Below the pieces are notes generated by a model. The model was not told the DNA's origin and did no database searches. It worked only from the letters and a program-made list of their open reading frames with translations. The position numbers and the translations under genes are program-made. Positions 1-6,369 of a DNA stretch of 8,328 nt are shown piece by piece; position 1 is the first letter of the stretch, and each line of letters starts with the position of its first letter. This stretch comes from Candidatus Aenigmatarchaeota archaeon. GTDB lineage: Archaea; Aenigmatarchaeota; Aenigmatarchaeia; QMZP01; JAFGSV01. The DNA lies in NCBI GenBank assembly GCA_030624445.1, contig JAUXKD010000012.1, forward strand, positions 1 through 8,328. The letters run 5' to 3'.

Positions 1-185
1 CAATGAACTCAGACCTGATAGAACTTGACCATTTGGAGATGGTGTACCACCGTTCGAAGAAGGACCGGCACCATTAGAAGATGGTATATTACCATTTAGA
101 AGTGGTTTATATTTATCTAATATTTTCCCCCAGTCTCCAAATTTATTATCATCAGGAGTAGCACCAGAAGCTTTTGAAGCAGCTC
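1..185 (-). other. AT-rich tail segment of the giant gene
   Basis: Composition changes abruptly just after the membrane segment. By hand count 61-180 is about 37% GC, against about 67% in 841-900 of the same gene. Codon use shifts from GGC, CCG, AAC and GAC to GGT, CCT/CCA, AAT, GAT, TTA and AAA. The reading frame is unbroken across the junction. Confidence 0.75.
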
Positions 186-3100
186 CAGCCATGATAGAGC
201 ATGCCGTGCATATCCCAATGAGAGCCACCACACCGCATACTATCCTGTTCGCCCTTTCCATGGCCTTCTTTGCGGCTGTCAGTGTCTTTTCGAGGTCCAG
301 AAGGCCCTCGTTTTTAATTTCGTTTACAGTGAGGCTGACGTCGTTTGTGCTCTCGACCTGCACAATCTTGTCATAGTCGTCGCTGGAAGGAACCTGAATC
401 GTGAGTTCGATATCGCTTATGGTGTGACGGCTGATTTGTTTGTCCCCGATGAACGCGTTCACCCTGTAAGAGCCGCTCGGGTCAGGTATCAGATGAAGGT
501 ACCAGCCGTCCGCTATAGCATCGCCTGCCTGCATGGCATCGCTGTAGGTCTTCTCTCCGTCCCAGACATAGGACGTCGCTATCACGGACGCCATCCAAGG
601 CTTGTGGTTGATATGGGCCCTGAGCTTGAGCTCGTCCTGGAAGATGCACTGGTAGTTGTTCACCTTGTAGGTGTCCATATCCCACGGGGCAAGTTGGCAG
701 TCGGTGGTCAGGCTCGCCGGCTCGACAGTCATCGTTATCTGATCCTCCGAATAGCATGCCCCGTCCAGCGAGCATACGTTGTCCTTGTTGGCACACCCGC
801 AGTCCATGCAGCAGTTGCTGGTGGTTTCACCGAATGACCTGTCGCACACGCCGTTCTCGCAGTTCGGCAGGCCGGCCGTGCCCACGTTGACCGTGAAATC
901 GCTGCTGGCTTCCCGCTGAAACACCTTTCCTGCGAAGTCGCTGTAGGTCACTCTGGCCGTAAGGCTCAGCACATGGTTCCCCGCTGTCGCGCATGCCGGG
1001 AAGAAGTGGACGGGCATTTCGCAATCGTATGTATTAGTTTCGATGCCTCCCAGTATTTTTTGAGTGCATGTGAAGTACTGCTCGGTGTATGTGTTATCGC
1101 CATACGCCATGATCCATTCCAGGTAGTTCTTTCGGTAAGGCATGTTATCTATATGAGTCGTAATCAGCACCTTGTTATCAGGGTCGTCCTTAACAGAACA
1201 GTCCAGAGAGTCGGGAGACACGTCGTCGATCACAAGTGATATGCTGCTGTGATCGACGCACACTATGTCCGTTGTGCACAGCCTGTCCCCGCTGCATCCC
1301 GCATCGGGACAGCACTGGTCTATTATCTCCCCGAGGTCCGGATTCAGGACGCCGTCGGGGACGCACTGCCTTTCTCTCGGTATATCCACAGAGAACGAGA
1401 GCGGCTTTACAATCTTCTTGGTTTTCCTGTTCCCGTTCGTGTCCTGCCATGATATGACGGTCTCGAAATCAGCGGTATGGCTTCCGGCCTGCCAGCAGAA
1501 CGGGTTGAAGTCGGCAACGGGAATTTCGCATCTCCAGCCATAGACGCTGTAGACGGTTGAATTGACAACGGGCTCGCACATCCCTCCCATCTCTTCGATC
1601 CGGCTGTCGTCGAGATAGGCGTCGCCGAACTCCAAACCGGCCGTTGATGGGGAATAGGGCTTCTTGGTCGCGTCGGCCAGGATTATGACCTTCTTGCGGC
1701 CTCTCTTATCCTTCGGCTCCCTTGTGCAGTCTATGCCTGAAGGGTCGATGCTCACCTGAAGGTCGATTTCACCCTCCCCGACACAGCCAGAGTAGAGGGT
1801 GCACACGTCGCCGGACGGGCAGCCCATGTCCCTGCAGCAGTTGTCATTGGTCTCCCCAAGTTCCGGGTCTGGCTCACCGTTCCCGCAGAGCGGCAGGCCC
1901 TGGACGTAATCCAGCGAGAAATCCGCCGATACGGGCTTCCCCTCGTACATGGCGTAATGCCCGCCGAGTCCCCCTCCCATTATGTTGAGCGTGAGTTTCA
2001 GGTTTGCAGGTGGCGGATTCGGGCATGCCGGGAACATCGACACCGGAATCGAGCATTCGACATCCCCTGTGTGGTGGCCGAAGTCCGTCGTCACGGCCGA
2101 GCACCTGAATCCCGGAATGTTCTGCGCGGTGTAAGTCTTTCCATTATACTCCAGCTTCCAGTTCAGGACGTTGAAGGATTCGTATGCGCTCTCGGGGATG
2201 TTCTGCACGTGGGCCTTGAAAGTGAATTCTTCAGTCGGCTGCATCCCGTTCCTGGGGGAGCAGTCTATGTTGTTCTTCGCGGGCAGGTCTTCCGGGTTCA
2301 CGATGAGGGAGATCTGACCCTCATCCTTGCAGTTGGCGGCCGCACAAACGAGGCCACCTTCACACAGGCAGTCCCAGCAGCAGAACTCTGACGACTCTCC
2401 CAAACCAGGCTCGCAAGCCCCGTTCTTGTTGCACGTCCTGAGCCGGGCCTTCATTATCTCAAAGGAGAAAGGCACGGTGACTTCCTTGTATACGAGGTCG
2501 TTCGATTTCTTCCCCGCGCTGTCATCGAAGTATGTGAACAGCAGGCTGAAGGACACAGCTTTCATCCCCTTCTCGAAGCATCCCTGGAAGGTCTCCGATC
2601 CGGTCAGCGGAAGCTTGCACATGTATATGTCCCCTTGCTGTACGCACTGCGACAGAGGATACCTGCTGTTATCGTACGTGTAGGCGATTGATTCGAAGGA
2701 ATTGAAGAACGACGGCCCGTTGATGAAGGTGAACCTGATGTCAACCTCCCCGGCCTGCGTGCAGTCAACCCTGTCAGGAAGGATTTTCACGGCTATCCCT
2801 ATATCGGACTCGTCTTTGCAGGACCCGCCGACGGAGCAGTACCCTTCAGTGCATCCCGTGTCCTGGCAGCATGTTTCAGGGGTTTCGACTGGGCTCTCTA
2901 TGTTACCGTTGCCGCAGAGGTGGCAAACGTTCTGCGTGCATACCTGCAACTGCCCCGTGTACGGATCGGCCGGGCAGTTCCCGCAGTCGGTGCAGCAGTT
3001 CGAGTAGTCCTCACCGGGCTCGCAATTGGCGTTGCCGCACGTGGGCGCCGCGCAGACGCCTTCCCGGATCTGGTCGGTGTTGCAGTACTGGTCAGACGGG

Positions 3101-4389
3101 CATCCGCAGTCGAGGCAGCAGTTCGTGTTGTCCTCACCAGTCTCGCAGCCTCGGAGTCCGCACTCGGGCAGCATGCACTCCCGCAGCCCATCATTGTAAT
3201 AATATCCGGGACCGTAGAAGTCCGCGCACGTTTTCCCCGGCGTGTTCCAGCAGTCGGCCGGACAGTTCCCGGAATCTTCGGACGGCTCGCACACGTTGTT
3301 GCCGCACTCTGATTGGACGCACTTGCCGTAGGGAATGTTCATAGTGTTGTCGCAGTAAAGGCCGGCCTGGCAGCCCGCGTCGACGCAGCAGTTCGTGACG
3401 TTCTCGACAGGAGCAATCACGCTGTCGCCGCATGTGTGGCACAGCCCGTTCAGGTAGTCGTTGTTGGTCGTGCATTCCTGACCCGGAGACGGGCATCCGC
3501 AGTCCGGGCAGCAGTTGGCGGTGTTTTCTCCAACCTCGCAGGTCCCGTCACCGCAGTCCGGAAGTGGATTGGAAAAGAACGTGATCGGGTTCGATATGCT
3601 TCCCTTGGCGAACGCGATCAGGTAATCCTTGGTCACCTGATTGACCGTTGATGTCGACGGCCTGTACTTTTCGAAATACGGGACGTCTATCTCCGAGCTG
3701 TCAGCGACGATTTCGTAAATCTCGCTCGTCTGTCTGCCGTTCACGGGACCAAGGACTGCCCTGTCCATCCAGTTCCCCGGAATCATGTAGAACTTCTCAA
3801 TGAAGTCCTTTATCCAGCTCGGCTCTATCCCCGGCTTCCCGTAAACGTCGATGTGGGATATGTCGTATGTTTTATGCTCGAAACTCTGGACGCCACTTCT
3901 TGTGGCCTCGTCCCAGTAGCCCACCCAGAAGTCTTCCCCGTCACGGTTGAATTTCACCAGGATAAGGAAATTGGCTTTCTTGCTTCTAGACACGTCGCTC
4001 CAGAAGAACGTACCCTTATCACCTGAAAGGTAGCTGTCAGCCTCAATAGGCTCGTAATCAACGCATCCGAGCGGGTCCGTGTCCTTGCATTTGAAAAGAT
4101 AAATCTTCTTGATGGAATACAGCGGGTCTTTCCCTATCGCCTCGATCTTGACCTGCACCTTTTCCCATCTGTGGTCAGTGGGGTCGTGCACGAACTCGAA
4201 GCCCTTGTCAACAAGGACGCCGGTGTCGAGGGTTATTTCCTCCTTTTCGCCTGTCGTGGCTGTAGTGTCTCCTCTCAGGATCTGCCGGTATATTGTTATT
4301 TCAACGGCTGACGTGACGGTTAGGCTTATCACAAGATACGTGCACAGTGCAGCCGCCACCTGCAGCAGGCGTTTGGTTATGCCGTCCAT
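1..4389 (-). CDS. Giant secreted/membrane-anchored Cys-rich modular surface protein (3' end beyond window)
   Basis: I read the frame codon by codon from ATG 4389-4387 to position 1: 1463 codons, no stop, so the gene continues outside the window. Residues 1-28 look like a signal peptide (basic start, hydrophobic core, TSA before V29). Residues 29-278 are a unique domain I do not recognise. Ten Cys-rich modules start at C279, C320, C362, C410, C451, C492, C653, C835, C1009 and C1177. From module 6 on, each is followed by a beta-rich domain of roughly 110-130 residues. Residues 1383-1404 are a hydrophobic, probably membrane-spanning segment, followed by a Ser/Pro/Asn/Gly tail. Roughly 90 cysteines imply an oxidising, extracellular location. 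Similar CGxGxCxxGE repeats occur in DPANN surface proteins (recalled). The start overlaps the pilin-like gene by 13 nt and has the SD-like GGTGGGGTG just upstream, suggesting translational coupling. No enzyme motif is visible; a structural or adhesive role is inferred. Confidence 0.93.
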   Translation of the reverse strand, partial: MDGITKRLLQVAAALCTYLVISLTVTSAVEITIYRQILRGDTTATTGEKEEITLDTGVLVDKGFEFVHDPTDHRWEKVQVKIEAIGKDPLYSIKKIYLFKCKDTDPLGCVDYEPIEADSYLSGDKGTFFWSDVSRSKKANFLILVKFNRDGEDFWVGYWDEATRSGVQSFEHKTYDISHIDVYGKPGIEPSWIKDFIEKFYMIPGNWMDRAVLGPVNGRQTSEIYEIVADSSEIDVPYFEKYRPSTSTVNQVTKDYLIAFAKGSISNPITFFSNPLPDCGDGTCEVGENTANCCPDCGCPSPGQECTTNNDYLNGLCHTCGDSVIAPVENVTNCCVDAGCQAGLYCDNTMNIPYGKCVQSECGNNVCEPSEDSGNCPADCWNTPGKTCADFYGPGYYYNDGLRECMLPECGLRGCETGEDNTNCCLDCGCPSDQYCNTDQIREGVCAAPTCGNANCEPGEDYSNCCTDCGNCPADPYTGQLQVCTQNVCHLCGNGNIESPVETPETCCQDTGCTEGYCSVGGSCKDESDIGIAVKILPDRVDCTQAGEVDIRFTFINGPSFFNSFESIAYTYDNSRYPLSQCVQQGDIYMCKLPLTGSETFQGCFEKGMKAVSFSLLFTYFDDSAGKKSNDLVYKEVTVPFSFEIMKARLRTCNKNGACEPGLGESSEFCCWDCLCEGGLVCAAANCKDEGQISLIVNPEDLPAKNNIDCSPRNGMQPTEEFTFKAHVQNIPESAYESFNVLNWKLEYNGKTYTAQNIPGFRCSAVTTDFGHHTGDVECSIPVSMFPACPNPPPANLKLTLNIMGGGLGGHYAMYEGKPVSADFSLDYVQGLPLCGNGEPDPELGETNDNCCRDMGCPSGDVCTLYSGCVGEGEIDLQVSIDPSGIDCTREPKDKRGRKKVIILADATKKPYSPSTAGLEFGDAYLDDSRIEEMGGMCEPVVNSTVYSVYGWRCEIPVADFNPFCWQAGSHTADFETVISWQDTNGNRKTKKIVKPLSFSVDIPRERQCVPDGVLNPDLGEIIDQCCPDAGCSGDRLCTTDIVCVDHSSISLVIDDVSPDSLDCSVKDDPDNKVLITTHIDNMPYRKNYLEWIMAYGDNTYTEQYFTCTQKILGGIETNTYDCEMPVHFFPACATAGNHVLSLTARVTYSDFAGKVFQREASSDFTVNVGTAGLPNCENGVCDRSFGETTSNCCMDCGCANKDNVCSLDGACYSEDQITMTVEPASLTTDCQLAPWDMDTYKVNNYQCIFQDELKLRAHINHKPWMASVIATSYVWDGEKTYSDAMQAGDAIADGWYLHLIPDPSGSYRVNAFIGDKQISRHTISDIELTIQVPSSDDYDKIVQVESTNDVSLTVNEIKNEGLLDLEKTLTAAKKAMERANRIVCGVVALIGICTACSIMAGAASKASGATPDDNKFGDWGKILDKYKPLLNGNIPSSNGAGPSSNGGTPSPNGQVLSGLSSL
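13..96 (-). repeat. 21-bp tandem repeat encoding NGxxPSS-like heptapeptides
   Basis: On the minus strand, units at 96-76, 75-55, 54-34 and 33-13 each begin AAT/AAC-GGT and encode NGNIPSS, NGAGPSS, NGGTPSP and a degenerate NGQVLSG. The array sits in the giant gene's frame, after the membrane segment, and probably forms a flexible linker. It ends near the window edge, so the true copy number may be larger. Confidence 0.75.
391..2916 (-). repeat. Five composite repeats: Cys-rich module plus beta-sandwich-like domain (residues 492-1333)
   Basis: Cys-rich modules start at C492, C653, C835, C1009 and C1177, so the period is 161, 182, 174 and 168 residues. Each beta-like domain opens with a pattern such as I-x-L-x-V-x-P-x-x-x-x-x-D-C. 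The first four carry a C-[KSE]-[LIM]-P-[VL] signature (MCKLPL, ECSIPV, RCEIPV, DCEMPV) and a further Cys shortly after. The fifth has lost that signature and two of those cysteines. These are protein-level repeats; the DNA copies are diverged. Confidence 0.87.
2917..3555 (-). repeat. Five tandem Cys-rich modules (giant protein residues 279-491)
   Basis: Modules begin at C279, C320, C362, C410 and C451, spaced 41-48 residues. The consensus is C-G-x-G-x-C-E-x-G-E-x-x-x-N-C-C-x-D-C-G-C-P followed by two further cysteines. Module 2 lacks the second Cys and the Cys of 'DC'. Module 3 has NCP instead of NCC and lacks the 'GC' cysteine. There are no intervening domains, so this block probably forms a compact disulfide-rich rod. 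Confidence 0.9.
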
Positions 4390-6284
4390 GAGCACCCCAC
4401 CATACTCGAATAAACATAAGAAGTTGGAGTCACCGGATCGATTCCACAGCTTTCATACAGGTTTCGAAGGTTGTCAAGGTCGGAGGCGGCGAACCCTGAA
4501 ACGCTGGGCGCGTAAATGTTGAGCTCGGACCCAGACGGGGTGAATGCCGTCATGTTGATGAATCCGAGTACACTTTGCTCATCGTATGTGGCGACACTCA
4601 GGTCGTATCTGTCAACCGGAAGGTTGGAGACCTCCAGTTCCGAGACGTAAGATCCGCCGGAATTAAGATTTAAAATGGATTCAGGTTCTGGTGGACTGCA
4701 CGAGTCCCCGCTTCTTGACATCACAACTTCGACCCTGGAGTCCGAATCCGAAATCGAATCAATGGTGTATACGGACCCGCTCTTGCTGATGCTGACGGTG
4801 TGGAATTTGAAGGTGAATTTCTTGCTCCTTGGTATAGTCACTAAAGCATTCGCCAGCGTCTCGTAAGAGTAACACTGAACGTAATCGTTACGACCATCCC
4901 TGACAGTCAAGGATCCCCAGACGGGCGGAATCTTCACTTGAATCGGAAGGCCGCTCCCTGTCGTTCCGAGGTCGCAGCCGAAAAAATTAACCGTGGCACC
5001 CACCACAGGCGACCCGTCCGTGTATCTTATCATGATGTTGGCATCTTCCGTAGCCCTGCTATCGCACCTATCGACATATGATGCTGCCTGCAAGCCCTGC
5101 GTTGCAGACACCTGCGGTACCGTTGAACAACTTCCCAGTTTGTTGTTGTCCAGAAAAACGAACACCGAAAACTTGAAACTCTTCTCCATGGAGCTGTCCC
5201 ACACGTTGACTATTACGGGATAACGGACGGAATATGTCTGCATGTATTCAGCAACCCTCAACCCTGACAGATATCTCGTGAACGGCCCGACTTTTGGCTG
5301 TATTCTCAGATAATCCGGAGCCGAAAATTCGTTCCTGTCCAGACCATTATCGTCCCCGAAGTAGAAGTTTACGCTAAGGTCGTCGTACTTCTTGCTGTCG
5401 GCGGTGGCGGTCCCGCTGCATACCCCCTCGTCTTGAGCGACACCATCGTAGTTTATTATTGCAGGAACGGGGAACGATTCAAGAGCCCAGACCGGGATCT
5501 TATCGTCTCTCAACGGGTACTCTTCTCCCAGCAGCGTGTTGGACAAGGAGTATTTGGCATGCATTTCCATGCAGTCCCTCAGGTTTGTCCATGTAAAGGT
5601 ATGCGACCTTTCTGCACTTCCCACGATAGGGATCCAGCATGGCCTCGATGTTTCGCCTGACTGGGCGAGGGACAGGAGCAGGTTGTTGTCCAGAACCCTG
5701 CAGTCCGCCTGCATCCTTGCGAAGTTCTTTGCAAAATCGTATATCCTGCCAAGCTTCGTGAAGACGTCCACCGTGTAAGGCTGGGGCAACGCGCTACCCT
5801 CGAAGGTCGTCGGAACATTCACAGAAAGGGTTACCTTGTTGTCATACAATTTGCTGCTGACCGTCATTTGCTGTTTACCGAAGACAGCGGTCCTGCCCCC
5901 TATGCTTTGGGAATCGGGCATGTTCTTTTCGATATATTTCTTCACACCTTTTGCGAATTCCTGCTCTATGTCAGGGACATTGTACGATTCGCACAACTGC
6001 CACAAGGCTACCTTCTTCCCAAGCGCGCTGTGGCTCACATATCCCATTGCGGGAAGTGAATCGTCAAGGTAACCGCCGTTCTTGTACATTTCTGAAACGG
6101 TGCTTGTTGCAGCACCTCTGATAAAGTCGTTCACAAAGCTTGCGACGGCCTTCTGGTCCTCGGTGAGCGCCGCCTGTTGGGGAGAAATCGGATAAATGGC
6201 AGAGTATGCGTAGAGGCCGACCACAGCGGCGATTATGAGCAATCCCAGAATCAATGCGAACTCGGCCTGTGCTTTTTCCTGCAT
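4377..6284 (-). CDS. Pilin-like (class III signal) membrane protein, 635 aa
   Basis: The N-terminus MQEKAQAEFALILG followed by a hydrophobic run (about residues 9-31) matches the archaeal class III/type IV pilin-like pattern: a short basic leader, K-A-Q, a Glu, then a helix. Cleavage before Q6 is likely; it puts Glu at +3 instead of the usual +5, so processing is uncertain. Residues 45-73 (QKAVASFVNDF...KNGGYL) and 85-190 (LCESYNVPDIEQEF, then VDVFTKLGRIYDFAKNF) match a pattern I recall from long single-TM pilin-like proteins of DPANN archaea, whose core reads roughly 'C...A...GGY'. Residues about 415-475 (RYTDGSPVVGATVNFFGC) look like a carboxypeptidase-regulatory or Big-type beta domain, followed by more beta-rich sequence. 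It is far longer than an ordinary pilin (100-200 aa), so it may be a tip or platform subunit. A promoter and SD precede the start. Its stop lies inside the giant gene, so the two are probably one transcript. Confidence 0.92.
   Translation of the reverse strand: MQEKAQAEFALILGLLIIAAVVGLYAYSAIYPISPQQAALTEDQKAVASFVNDFIRGAATSTVSEMYKNGGYLDDSLPAMGYVSHSALGKKVALWQLCESYNVPDIEQEFAKGVKKYIEKNMPDSQSIGGRTAVFGKQQMTVSSKLYDNKVTLSVNVPTTFEGSALPQPYTVDVFTKLGRIYDFAKNFARMQADCRVLDNNLLLSLAQSGETSRPCWIPIVGSAERSHTFTWTNLRDCMEMHAKYSLSNTLLGEEYPLRDDKIPVWALESFPVPAIINYDGVAQDEGVCSGTATADSKKYDDLSVNFYFGDDNGLDRNEFSAPDYLRIQPKVGPFTRYLSGLRVAEYMQTYSVRYPVIVNVWDSSMEKSFKFSVFVFLDNNKLGSCSTVPQVSATQGLQAASYVDRCDSRATEDANIMIRYTDGSPVVGATVNFFGCDLGTTGSGLPIQVKIPPVWGSLTVRDGRNDYVQCYSYETLANALVTIPRSKKFTFKFHTVSISKSGSVYTIDSISDSDSRVEVVMSRSGDSCSPPEPESILNLNSGGSYVSELEVSNLPVDRYDLSVATYDEQSVLGFINMTAFTPSGSELNIYAPSVSGFAASDLDNLRNLYESCGIDPVTPTSYVYSSMVGCSWTA
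4393..4401 (-). promoter_or_regulatory. SD-like site of the giant gene, inside the pilin-like gene
   Basis: GGTGGGGTG on the minus strand is followed by CTC and then ATG 4389-4387. It resembles the archaeal GGAGGTGATC target but with a very short spacer. It lies within the last codons of the 635-residue gene (encoding YSSMVGCS), which fits coupled translation across the 13-nt overlap. Confidence 0.6.
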
Positions 6285-6288
6285 GATG

Positions 6289-6295
6289 CACTCCT
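6289..6295 (-). promoter_or_regulatory. Shine-Dalgarno site of the pilin-like gene
   Basis: AGGAGTG on the minus strand starts 11 nt upstream of ATG 6284-6282. It matches the archaeal anti-SD target GGAGGTGAT well and supports this start, which also places the class III signal at the N-terminus. Confidence 0.75.
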
Positions 6296-6316
6296 GTTAT
6301 ATATTTTTGTCAATAA

Positions 6317-6335
6317 TTATATATAAACTGTTTCG
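6317..6335 (-). promoter_or_regulatory. Archaeal BRE/TATA promoter
   Basis: On the minus strand a purine-rich CGAAACA (6335-6329) directly precedes TTTATATATAA (6327-6317), close to the archaeal BRE plus TATA consensus. Archaeal start sites usually lie about 25 nt downstream of the TATA centre, which predicts a start near 6297 and a leader of about 13 nt that just includes the SD. It would drive the pilin-like gene and the overlapping giant gene. A second AT stretch (AATATATAA, about 6306-6298) is too close to the ATG to be its TATA box. Confidence 0.7.
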
Positions 6336-6369
6336 GACCCGTTTTCGGCTACAACCGGATGTCTCGATA

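Larger units (their letters stand above)
6285..6369 (-). other. Intergenic region holding the pilin-like gene's promoter
   Basis: This 85-bp gap is the longest non-coding stretch in the window. The half next to the pilin-like gene is strongly AT-rich and carries the promoter and SD listed separately. The half next to the 440-residue gene's TGA is ordinary in composition. No convincing hairpin or T-run marks a terminator for the upstream gene, so read-through is possible. Confidence 0.75.

Noticed and set aside
13..96. CRISPR array or diversity-generating variable region at the left edge
   Set aside because: The repeats are 21 bp, in frame, degenerate and spacer-free; no reverse transcriptase or template repeat is visible.
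424..837. Plus-strand 137-codon frame (and similar plus-strand frames at 1957-2391, 2871-3344 and 6235-6825)
   Set aside because: They are antisense to well-supported minus-strand genes, have low-complexity or Arg/Ser/Pro/Val-rich translations, lack convincing SDs and match no motif. They arise from codon bias in the real genes.
482..3496. Short minus-strand frames (482-796, 827-1024, 1190-1450, 1874-2104, 2898-3194, 3191-3496) as separate small genes
   Set aside because: They are out-of-frame shadows of the continuous giant frame, which explains the whole stretch with clear repeated domains.
2917..3555. Zinc-binding, metallothionein or dockerin-like identity for the Cys-rich modules
   Set aside because: The secreted context, paired loss of cysteines and absence of a dockerin calcium-loop pattern fit disulfide modules better.
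1..4389. A pseudogene or frameshifted remnant, because no closed long frame covers this half
   Set aside because: Direct reading of the frame from 4389 to 1 shows no stop or frame change; it simply leaves the window open.
6336..6369. Hairpin terminator after the 440-residue gene
   Set aside because: Only very short complementary segments are present, with no T-run following on the minus strand.
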